The translations under genes were made by a program, and so were the position numbers. The notes beneath the pieces are model-generated. The model was not told the origin of the DNA, made no database searches, and saw nothing but the letters and a program-made list of their open reading frames with translations. Of a DNA stretch of 40,209 nt, positions 27,468 to 36,106 are shown one piece after another. Source of the stretch: Actinomycetes bacterium (lineage in GTDB: Bacteria > Actinomycetota > Acidimicrobiia > Acidimicrobiales > Palsa-688); the NCBI GenBank assembly GCA_021838305.1, contig JAKCEB010000006.1, forward strand, positions 1-40,209. Direction: 5' to 3'. The stretch's first letter is position 1, and each line of letters begins with the position of its first letter.

Positions 27468-29690
27468 ATGGCGCACCCCGACGTCCATTCAGAGCAGGAG
27501 TACGTGGACCTGGCATACGCCAGGCTTTCGGCGATGCGTGATGCGACCCAGTCGATGCTACGCGAAGCCTTCTCGGACAAGAGCAGCGGGTTTCAGGCGG
27601 TAACCGAACGTGATGTCCGGGTTCGAAGCGGACTGAGCCGCTTGGAGCACCTTTTTATCGGGACGGAATCTCTCGTGTTCGGGCGTATCGACAACGCGGG
27701 CAGCGGGCCGAGCTATCACGGTCTCGAGTCGTTCCATATAGGCCGCCTTGGTGTATCGGGCGCCGACCAGGAACCGCTCGTCGTCGACTGGCGCGCCCCT
27801 GTCGCGGAGCCTTTCTACCGGGCTACCGGTGCGCATCCGATGGGCCTGTCGAGGCGTCGCCATCTGCTTTGCAACGGTTCGCGCGTGCTCGACCTCGAAG
27901 ACGAGCTGTTCGACAGCGAAGGCGACGCCGTCGGTCGCTCGTTGGGCCTGGAAGGCCGCCAGGTGCTCTTTGCGAGCCTGGACCGGTCCCGCTCGGGACG
28001 GATGCGTGACATCGTCGCGACGGTCCAAGGCGAGCAGGACGAGATCATCAGGGCGCCGTTGCCGGGTGTGATCGTGGTTCAGGGGGGTCCCGGAACAGGT
28101 AAGACGGCTGTCGCCCTCCACAGGGCCGCATACCTCCTCTACACGCACAGGTTTCCCCTCGAGAAGCAGGGCGTTCTGGTGGTCGGCCCCAACCGGACCT
28201 TTCTCAGGTACATCGAGCACGTACTTCCGTCGCTCGACGAGACAGGCGTCGAGATGTCCACGGTCAACGGTTTGTACCCGTCGACGGCCGTGGCTGCGAC
28301 AGGCGTGAAGGAGAACGTCGTGGTCGCAAAGCTGAAAGGCGACGGCCGAATGGCGAAGGTTCTGGCGCGCGCTGTAGCCGGACGGGAGAGGCCCCTTCGC
28401 CACGACGTCCGCATCCCTTACGGGGGGAGGACGCTCCGCCTAAGCGTGGCCGTCTCGGAGCAGATCGTTGCGGCGGCCAGACGCAGGCCGGGCACCCACA
28501 ACGCCCGTCGACGAATTGTGGAGGCTTACCTGTGGCGCTACCTGGCGACCCAACTCGTCGACGACCGCGATTCCCCAGCCGACTCTCCTACGGTGGATCC
28601 GACAGAGCTCGGACGCGCCCTCAGGCGCATCCCCGAGGTAGCCGAAGCGCTCGAACGGATCTGGCCCCTCCTCAGCCCCGAGCAGTTCCTGCGCGACCTG
28701 TACGGGGCCAAAGCCCTACTGGACCTCGCGGCTGGAAGCATTCTCGGCGAGGATGAAAAGGCGCTGCTTCTGCGAGACCGCGGCGAGTCCCTGGAAGCGG
28801 CTCGTTGGACCGAGTCGGATGTCGCCCTCCTCGACGAAGCGTTGGCCCTCCTCGGTGCACGCCACAAGGGAGCGGCCGACCCGGCAGGATCGCAGCGCTC
28901 CTACGGGCATGTCGTAGTCGACGAAGCGCAGGACCTTTCACCTATGCAGCTTCGGATGATCGCAAGGCGATCTCTGTCCGCATCGATGACGTTGGTCGGC
29001 GATATCGCCCAGGCGACGGGCGCGGTGGTCCCGGCGTCGTGGGGTGAAGTCGTGGCCAATCTCGCGCCGCGCCGGGACTGGAAGCTCCTCGAGCTGTCGG
29101 TCAACTACCGGACGCCGAGCGAAATAATGGACGTCGCCGCCCAGGTTCTCCGGGCGGTCGACCCGTCGATGAGGCCGCCTGAATCGGTCCGCTCGTCGGG
29201 GCGCCCCCCGAGGGTGCTCCGAGCGAACCCCGCAGGCGGGAGCGGGGAGCTTCTCGAACGTTTCGTCGGCGCGCTCGGCGACGAGATCGCCGAGCTCGTG
29301 GCCCGGACGGCGGCAGGCCGAGCGGGTCGCTTACCGGGCGATGCGCCGCCTCTCGGCGGTGGCGTCGTGGCGACCCCGGGGTCGTGGGAGGGGACCCTCG
29401 CAGTGATAACCGCACCCAGCATCATTGCGGCTGTATCCGGCGCAATGAGCGACGCCGGTATCGTTTTCGGCGTGGCGGGCAGAGAGGCGCTCGACCGTTC
29501 GATCACGGTGCTTTCCGTGGATGACGCGAAGGGACTCGAGTTCGATTCGGTCCTAGTCGTCGAACCGGCGAAAGTGGCAGCGGAGAGCCTTCAGGGACTG
29601 CGCGGCCTGTACGTGGCGTTCACTCGGGCGACGCAGAGCCTCGCGGTTGTCTACAGCGACGAGTTGCCGGTACACCTCGACTTTCGTTAG
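27468..29690 (+). CDS. HelD/HelR-like RNA-polymerase-associated SF1 ATPase
   Basis: FHIGRLGVSGADQEPLVVDWRAPVAEPFYRATGAHPMGLSRRRHL..., GVIVVQGGPGTGKTAVALHRAAYLLY (Walker A), GHVVVDEAQDLSPMQLRMIARR (motif II), C-terminal DDAKGLEFDSVLVVEP...GLYVAFTRATQSLAVVY. The WRAPVAxPFY block is typical of HelD. Confidence 0.94.
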   Translation: MAHPDVHSEQEYVDLAYARLSAMRDATQSMLREAFSDKSSGFQAVTERDVRVRSGLSRLEHLFIGTESLVFGRIDNAGSGPSYHGLESFHIGRLGVSGADQEPLVVDWRAPVAEPFYRATGAHPMGLSRRRHLLCNGSRVLDLEDELFDSEGDAVGRSLGLEGRQVLFASLDRSRSGRMRDIVATVQGEQDEIIRAPLPGVIVVQGGPGTGKTAVALHRAAYLLYTHRFPLEKQGVLVVGPNRTFLRYIEHVLPSLDETGVEMSTVNGLYPSTAVAATGVKENVVVAKLKGDGRMAKVLARAVAGRERPLRHDVRIPYGGRTLRLSVAVSEQIVAAARRRPGTHNARRRIVEAYLWRYLATQLVDDRDSPADSPTVDPTELGRALRRIPEVAEALERIWPLLSPEQFLRDLYGAKALLDLAAGSILGEDEKALLLRDRGESLEAARWTESDVALLDEALALLGARHKGAADPAGSQRSYGHVVVDEAQDLSPMQLRMIARRSLSASMTLVGDIAQATGAVVPASWGEVVANLAPRRDWKLLELSVNYRTPSEIMDVAAQVLRAVDPSMRPPESVRSSGRPPRVLRANPAGGSGELLERFVGALGDEIAELVARTAAGRAGRLPGDAPPLGGGVVATPGSWEGTLAVITAPSIIAAVSGAMSDAGIVFGVAGREALDRSITVLSVDDAKGLEFDSVLVVEPAKVAAESLQGLRGLYVAFTRATQSLAVVYSDELPVHLDFR

Positions 29691-29724
29691 GTGTCCGCGT
29701 CACGGGTTGGTAGTGTCGCCGCTC

Positions 29725-30276
29725 ATGGGAATCGGGCCCGACCTGAAAGCTGAACTCGTCAAGCTGGTTCGTGAGCAGGGATTCGAGCGTCGAAGCGAAC
29801 CGTTCCAGCTGACGTCAGGAGGCTGGAGCCACGACTACGTGGACGGGAAATACGCCCTTTCCAGGGGCTCGGCGCTTCGTCGGGCGGCCGAGGGCGTTTG
29901 CGACGCGGTTGGGGGTGGGTTCACCGCCGTCGGAGGCCCGACGATGGGCGCTGACGCTCTTGCCCACGCCGTGTGCCTCATCTCGGGCTGCTCGTGGTTC
30001 TCGGTGCGCAAGGAGGCCAAAGGTCACGGCCGCCGGTCCTGGGTCGAAGGTGCGCGCCTGGACGACTCCGCGTCGGTCCTGATGGTAGAGGACGTGGTCT
30101 CGACCGGCGCATCGCTTCTTCGTGCGGCGGATCACGTACGCGACCTCGGCGCGATGATCGTCGCTGCGACTGCGCTGGTCGATCGCAGCCCGAGAGTCGC
30201 GGAGACTTTCCGAGAGGCCGGTATACGCTGGGAGCCCCTGCTCACCTGGAAGGATCTACAGATCGATCCGCTCTGA
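29725..30276 (+). CDS. pyrE: Orotate phosphoribosyltransferase
   Basis: FQLTSGGWSHDYVDGKYALSRG, GPTMGADALAHAV, SVRKEAKGHG, MVEDVVSTGASLL (PRPP-binding motif). Confidence 0.93.
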   Translation: MGIGPDLKAELVKLVREQGFERRSEPFQLTSGGWSHDYVDGKYALSRGSALRRAAEGVCDAVGGGFTAVGGPTMGADALAHAVCLISGCSWFSVRKEAKGHGRRSWVEGARLDDSASVLMVEDVVSTGASLLRAADHVRDLGAMIVAATALVDRSPRVAETFREAGIRWEPLLTWKDLQIDPL

Positions 30277-30840
30277 GCCGTAGCGGAGGGCAGACTCCAC
30301 CCGGCTCAACCCGTCGTCGAGGAGGTTCAGGTCGCCGAGAGGGTCTATCAGGTAGTGGCGGACACCTTCCACGTGGGTGGGAGCGGCCTCGGTCAGCAAG
30401 GCCCTCCCAGATGGCGTGAGCGATGCGAACGTCCCGCGCCGGTCGACCGGGCACGACCGTCTTGCGACCAGTCCGCTCCTTACGAGCGCGGTCACGCGCC
30501 TGGTCAGACCGCTCCGGGAAAGCCGGAGAAGGTCGGCAAGGTCAGACATGCGCAATCCGTCGGGGCCGGCATCTCCGAGGTGCACAAGCACGGCGTACCC
30601 GCCGAGAGTGAGCTGGTGGGATTCCCTCAAATCTCGATCGAGAAGGTAGTGGATCTCCGATTCCGCGCGGAGGAGCCGCCTCCATATGACTTGCTCCTCG
30701 TCGGAGAGCCAGCGGGTCCCGAGCGCAGCTTGACCGGTCGCTGCTCCGGCAGTCAGGTAGGGTGCTGTCAGCTCTGACGAATTGTCGTCGGTCGGGGCGC
30801 GGCTGACGCAACTAGAAGAGACCACTTCACTTGGAGACAT
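30256..30840 (-). CDS. MarR family transcriptional regulator
   Basis: LTLGGYAVLVHLGDAGPDGLRMSDLADLLRLSRSGLTRRVTALVRSGLVARRSCPVDRRGTFASLTPSGRALL: MarR winged helix. Confidence 0.94.
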   Translation of the reverse strand: MSPSEVVSSSCVSRAPTDDNSSELTAPYLTAGAATGQAALGTRWLSDEEQVIWRRLLRAESEIHYLLDRDLRESHQLTLGGYAVLVHLGDAGPDGLRMSDLADLLRLSRSGLTRRVTALVRSGLVARRSCPVDRRGTFASLTPSGRALLTEAAPTHVEGVRHYLIDPLGDLNLLDDGLSRVESALRYGSERIDL

Positions 30841-30854
30841 CTGTCAGGTAGAAT
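30826..30854 (+). promoter_or_regulatory. Candidate promoter for the sigma-factor gene (TTCACT-N17-TAGAAT)
   Basis: -35 TTCACT 30826-30831 (4/6), 17-nt spacer, -10 TAGAAT 30849-30854 (5/6), 69 nt upstream of the TTG start at 30924. Confidence 0.45.
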
Positions 30855-30868
30855 TCATTCCCTGGCAG
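30841..30868. repeat. Imperfect inverted repeat CTGTCAGG-N12-CCTGGCAG, candidate MarR operator
   Basis: Arms match at 7 of 8 positions. Directly abuts the marR start codon (CAT at 30838-30840) and contains the candidate -10 of the divergent sigma gene. Confidence 0.5.
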
Positions 30869-30923
30869 GCTTAGAAGCTGGCCTTGTGCACCCGCCCAGG
30901 GTACTCGGGAAAGACGAGGACGA

Positions 30924-31859
<936 letters not shown>

Positions 31860-31885
31860 CGGCCCTTCGAGTCCTTTCACTCCAG

Positions 31886-32326
31886 TCAGAGTCCCCGGCC
31901 GCCAAAGCCTCTCGGGATGTGCGAAAGAACGACCGACGCGACTACGTGGAGGCTCTTTGCTGAGACCAGGACGACGGCGAACCTTCCTGCCTGCGTCTGC
32001 GGTGCAAGCTCGACTTGGCCGGCCTTGAAGTCCCCCTGGAACGCCATGGCGCAGATCTCGGTGTCCTTCTCAGCGGTGAGGGCACCCTTTTCCGTCGACG
32101 ACAGTGGCAGCCGGACCGAACCGAGAGGAAGCTCGTGCACCCCGACGAGCCTGACGTCGTTACTGTGGAGGGAGGAGCGACCGACCGGTATCGCCCGGAA
32201 GCAGACCGACACCGAGGCATTCGACAGTTTCGGGGTCGAGGAACATCCAGCGAGACCCATGACCATTAGGACGAGCACCGCCGCTAAAGCGACGCGAGGC
32301 TTGACGAAGGCGAAGACGACTTTCAT
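31886..32326 (-). CDS. Putative lipoprotein, function unknown
   Basis: MKVVFAFVKPRVALAAVLVLMVMGLAGC|SS lipobox. ATGA-type 4-nt overlap with the upstream flippase-like gene on the same strand. Confidence 0.75.
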   Translation of the reverse strand: MKVVFAFVKPRVALAAVLVLMVMGLAGCSSTPKLSNASVSVCFRAIPVGRSSLHSNDVRLVGVHELPLGSVRLPLSSTEKGALTAEKDTEICAMAFQGDFKAGQVELAPQTQAGRFAVVLVSAKSLHVVASVVLSHIPRGFGGRGL

Positions 32327-33429
32327 GGCGACGACTCAAGTTCGTCCAATGCCAGGCCTCCCGCCTCGGATCCGCCCGGGGGGTTCGGGCCGGGGGCGCC
32401 CGGGCGGTCCTGCAACTCTGAAGGCGCTCTCCTCGAAGCGACCGCCAAAGTGGCCCAGGCGACCCAACCCACGGCGAGCATGAGCCAATAAGAAACGAGC
32501 CTGTAAAGCAGGACGGCAGCGACGGTGGATACCTCAGCTCCCCCGAAAGTGACCAGGGCCACGGTAAGGCTTCCCTCGACGGCACCGAGGCCGCCGGGGG
32601 TTACCGGCAAGTTGGATGCGAGCTGGCCGGCCGCATAGGCGAGGAGGAGCCCTCTCCACGGGACACCAACTCCGACAGCGTAGAACGACAGCACGAGACA
32701 TGACAGGTCGGCCAGCCAATTGCACGCGGCCATGACCGCCGCGCGGATCCATTGCTTGCGCGAGGGGTTGACTGCGGAAAGCTCCGCGATCCACCCGTTC
32801 ACGACATCGTCGGGGGACTTGGCGGATCGGCGCCGGCGGAGAGCTCTCTGCGAGAGCGCGACGAGGCTCACAAGATGGCGCAGCAACCTGCGTCGCTCGA
32901 CGAAAGCCACGACCAGGACTATGGCGACGACGATGATCCCGAGGATCGCCTCGACGAGGTCGTAAGAGCTCCCGCTCGAAGCAGCGACGGCCAGCCCTAC
33001 GAGCGACAACGTGGTCAACGCGAGAAACGTGAGCATGTTGAATGCGACGAGGACCCAGCCTGACAGGACGTCGGTTGCGCCATGCCTGCGAAACTGGCGG
33101 AACAGGTAGGCCAGGTAGATGACGGTGCCCCCGGGGAACGACGATTGGATCGATGAGCCGGCGAGGGTAATTCCCATCATCGTGCCTGCCCCGATCTCAA
33201 TCTTTCCGGCCCGAAGCAGGCGGCGTTGCAGGGAGGAGAGGGCGGCGAAGGATCCGATCTCTCCCGCCACCGCAAGAAGCATCCACCACCACCTGAAGTG
33301 ACTCAGATAGCCGGAAATGCCGGCGAGCTCACCCGTCTTGCCCGATATCGCCCACGCTCCGACACCCAGTGCGACGAGTCCGATGGCCGCACGAAGAGCG
33401 GGCCACGCCCATCGCGGTCGCCTGCCCAC
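32323..33429 (-). CDS. Lysylphosphatidylglycerol synthase TM region/YbhN-like (UPF0104) membrane protein
   Basis: Polytopic: LSHFRWWWMLLAVAGEIGSFAALSSLQRRLLRAG...AGSSIQSSFPGGTVIYLAYLFRQFRRHG...AYAAGQLASNLPVTPGGLGAVEGSLTVALVTFG: LPG_synthase_TM signature. Confidence 0.9.
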   Translation of the reverse strand: MGRRPRWAWPALRAAIGLVALGVGAWAISGKTGELAGISGYLSHFRWWWMLLAVAGEIGSFAALSSLQRRLLRAGKIEIGAGTMMGITLAGSSIQSSFPGGTVIYLAYLFRQFRRHGATDVLSGWVLVAFNMLTFLALTTLSLVGLAVAASSGSSYDLVEAILGIIVVAIVLVVAFVERRRLLRHLVSLVALSQRALRRRRSAKSPDDVVNGWIAELSAVNPSRKQWIRAAVMAACNWLADLSCLVLSFYAVGVGVPWRGLLLAYAAGQLASNLPVTPGGLGAVEGSLTVALVTFGGAEVSTVAAVLLYRLVSYWLMLAVGWVAWATLAVASRRAPSELQDRPGAPGPNPPGGSEAGGLALDELESSP

Positions 33430-33440
33430 CGATCTACCCG

Positions 33441-35633
33441 TCAGCGTCCGAGTGCACGGGCATCCTGATCGAAACCGATCCCACCCCTCGCTTCATGGAT
33501 CATGCCTCGATTGATCTCATGGCCCAACGCTATATCGCCTCGGGGCCTCACCCATTCTAGAACCCGATCTCTGAGACCGGGCACTGCGTCACGGGGTCCG
33601 AGCATCACCAGCGTCCCGGTCGTTCGTGAGGCGACACCGGGCGTGACTGCGTAACCGCAGCCGAGGCGGGACCGGTCGGCTGTGTCTAGCTGCAGTGCAG
33701 TGTTGAAGCCGTCCCAGAGAACCCATGTCCGTTCGTCGCCGCCAGGGCCCGACACGACCGTGCCTCGGGTGCCGTAGGGAACTTCACGTAACCGGCTGGA
33801 AAGCATCACGACTCGAAGATCCTCGGGGAACTGGAACGTCGGAGCGCTGCGACTCCCACCGGGTGGCTCCGCTTCCCGGCCAGACGCATACGACAAGAGG
33901 TTCCGGGCAGCCCGGTTCAGGGCCTCGGTTTCTTCTAAGCCGAGCCCGACCATGAGCGGGTTTACTCCTAGGTCCGACAGTCGCTTCCAGTGGTCGAGGA
34001 TTTCCTCAGCGCAGTCTCGTCCGGTTCGCGCGCCGTTTCGTGGCGAAGCGCAAGCAAGGTCCGTCTTGTCGAAAGCGGCGCTGCCCCACGGCGCTCCTCG
34101 GGGGACGTCGAGGCGCAGGGCTGCGGACTCGTCGAGGCCGCGCGACGCGGGACTGCTCAACCTCGGAAGCGTACCTCCCTCGACGAGAATCAGCTGAGCC
34201 CGACGACTGCGAGCCTCCCCGGCGAGGACGAGAAGTTCGGCTGTACTACGCCGATCGGCCTGGTCGACGACCAGAACATCGAAGTGGGTTCCCGGCTTCG
34301 TCGGCGCCACCGATGTCAGAACCTCCCAGCGTTGTGCCGCCAAAGAAGAGGTCGTTCTGACAACGAGTCGCCGACCGTCGGCCTCGACTCTCTCGCGGCA
34401 CCCGTCGATCAGATCGGCATGGTCGATGAGGCGACTTTGACCTGGAGGGCAGACTAGTCGGACGACGGGGTCGCCAATGCCGGTTTGGGAGTAGATGTCC
34501 CAGCCCGCATCGATCGCGTGTACGAGCCGCTTGTCGGCGGCGACTGACAGCGAAGTCGACCATCGCGGTCGCGACGTCGGGGACCGCACCTTATGGCTGG
34601 CGTCGCAGAACCGCTCAGTCCAAGCGAGGGCTTCCTCGACGCTCGCCCCTCCCGGATGGCACTCCGCTAGGCACACGACCACATCGCTGCGACGGAAGTC
34701 GGATCGTTTGGTGGCGAGCCTGGTTTCGACCGCCTTGACCAGGCGGTCGCTGTCGAGGTTGCCGACTGCGTTGGTGCCCCCAGGTCGACCGCGGCCGTCG
34801 GTAGCGGCGAAATCCCCCGCGCGTGGGATCGCCGCCCCTGACAGCGACGCCGCTTTCGTGACGGCTGCGGCTTGTGCGCGCCCGGGCGTGTTTCCTGCGG
34901 TCCATCCGCTCGCGACCGCCTGCCTCCTCGCTTCGTAGGGGCCTAGCGCGGCGACCGCCCTGCTCTGCGTGCTTGCGTTTCGAACTGCCTCACGGGGAAT
35001 GTCGGCGAGGTCGGCCAGACCATCGGCGCGCAGACGCCACGCGACATTCCAGCCGCGGTCTGCCGTTTGGTGGCGAAGTTCAAGGTGGTACAGCGCCGAA
35101 AGCGATCGTCGGTCGATGAACCAGCTGTCAGGGCGGACAGCCGACCAACGACCGTCGGACATCGACAGGTTGGCGACAAGAAGGTGGGTGTGGAGATGGG
35201 GCTCGCCTGCCGCATTGAAACGGTGCGTGAAGGCGGCGCTGATCAGCCCGTCGCAGTACGATTGTCCGCCGGATACGTTGCTACGCCAGGTCGTGAGCTC
35301 CTGCTCGATGTGGTGGCATACCGACTTCACGGCGCTGTCGTGAGCGGCGAGAGCGACGTTTCCCTCAGCGGGTCCGGCAGCGGCGAGCAGGGAGAACGAT
35401 TTCGGCGCGCTCCAGATCAGGTCCCACCCGTCGCGCCGACGGACGGTGGTTCGGTGCGGCAAGAACTGCGACGTGCGGGGATCCCGGCCGCCTAGGACCA
35501 TGCGCAGATCGCCTGGATCGACAGGCCCTCGAAGCCCGAGCAATTCACCGGCTCCGTGGCTCCAGCGTCCCGGATCTCGACCGTCGAAGAAGTACTGGAC
35601 GGACCGAGAACTGGCTGATCGCACTACGAGCAC
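33441..35633 (-). CDS. MobF/TrwC-type conjugative relaxase with degenerate C-terminal helicase-like region
   Basis: VLVVRSASSRSVQYFFDGRDPGRW..., GWDLIWSAPKSFSLLAA, AAFTHRFNAAGEPHLHTHLLVANL (H-x-H-x-H), then LVVDQADRRSTAELL...LILVEGG and LGCGYAVTPGVASRTTGTLVMLGP aligning to TrwC/RecD-like helicase blocks. GTG 35633 chosen; the ORF track extends to GTG 35705. Confidence 0.9.
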   Translation of the reverse strand: MLVVRSASSRSVQYFFDGRDPGRWSHGAGELLGLRGPVDPGDLRMVLGGRDPRTSQFLPHRTTVRRRDGWDLIWSAPKSFSLLAAAGPAEGNVALAAHDSAVKSVCHHIEQELTTWRSNVSGGQSYCDGLISAAFTHRFNAAGEPHLHTHLLVANLSMSDGRWSAVRPDSWFIDRRSLSALYHLELRHQTADRGWNVAWRLRADGLADLADIPREAVRNASTQSRAVAALGPYEARRQAVASGWTAGNTPGRAQAAAVTKAASLSGAAIPRAGDFAATDGRGRPGGTNAVGNLDSDRLVKAVETRLATKRSDFRRSDVVVCLAECHPGGASVEEALAWTERFCDASHKVRSPTSRPRWSTSLSVAADKRLVHAIDAGWDIYSQTGIGDPVVRLVCPPGQSRLIDHADLIDGCRERVEADGRRLVVRTTSSLAAQRWEVLTSVAPTKPGTHFDVLVVDQADRRSTAELLVLAGEARSRRAQLILVEGGTLPRLSSPASRGLDESAALRLDVPRGAPWGSAAFDKTDLACASPRNGARTGRDCAEEILDHWKRLSDLGVNPLMVGLGLEETEALNRAARNLLSYASGREAEPPGGSRSAPTFQFPEDLRVVMLSSRLREVPYGTRGTVVSGPGGDERTWVLWDGFNTALQLDTADRSRLGCGYAVTPGVASRTTGTLVMLGPRDAVPGLRDRVLEWVRPRGDIALGHEINRGMIHEARGGIGFDQDARALGR

Positions 35634-35791
35634 TTTTACAGTGTTCAGTATTTTCCATGATAATTCAAGAGACTTGCTGAAAACCTTTGACTCAGCAAGT
35701 AACACTAAAACGACTCAAAAAATAGCTTGAAAATCGTAAAAGACTCTGAAATAGTCTATGACGTCAGGCTAACGACGGTTGGAGGTCAATA
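35634..35791. promoter_or_regulatory. AT-rich divergent intergenic region between relaxase and T4SS operon: candidate oriT/regulatory region
   Basis: Conspicuously AT-rich compared with the flanking genes. Contains a perfect 9-bp inverted repeat (35672-35700), a smaller repeat AGACT-N7-AGTCT (35741-35757), and an SD-like GGAGG before ATG 35792. Confidence 0.55.
35672..35700. repeat. Perfect 9-bp inverted repeat ACTTGCTGA-N11-TCAGCAAGT
   Basis: Read directly from sequence; arms 35672-35680 and 35692-35700. Confidence 0.92.
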
Positions 35792-36106
35792 ATGTTCCTA
35801 GCTTCATCGCTCTCAATGGCGGCTTCGGGCACACCCGGCTTGACGCTCGCCCCCAACATCTCGGACCTTCCAGGTGCGACGGTTTTGCAGAACTTGACCA
35901 ACGGCCTCGGAGGTTGGGCGCTGATGGCGGCGATGGCAGGTGTCCTTATAGGGGCCGTTATGTGGGCTTTCGGGCACTTCTCCCAGAACTACCAGCAGGC
36001 CTACAACGGGCGCAAAGGTGTGCTCGTCTCCGGTTTGGCGGCGATACTCATTAGCGGCGCCCCTCGGATCGTCGACTTTCTGGTCGGCCAGGGAGCCAAG
36101 ATATGA
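35792..36106 (+). CDS. Small two-TM membrane protein, T4SS pilin-like (VirB2/TrbC-like; resembles actinobacterial DUF6112)
   Basis: LPGATVLQNLTNGLGGWALMAAMAGVLIGAVMWAFGHFSQNYQQAYNGRKGVLVSGLAAILISGAPRIVDFLVGQG: two hydrophobic segments, first gene of a coupled T4SS run. Confidence 0.75.
   Translation: MFLASSLSMAASGTPGLTLAPNISDLPGATVLQNLTNGLGGWALMAAMAGVLIGAVMWAFGHFSQNYQQAYNGRKGVLVSGLAAILISGAPRIVDFLVGQGAKI

Noticed and set aside
27558-28403. 281-aa minus-strand ORF inside the helD-like gene
   Set aside because: Translation lacks any domain and mirrors codon bias of the strong plus-strand gene.
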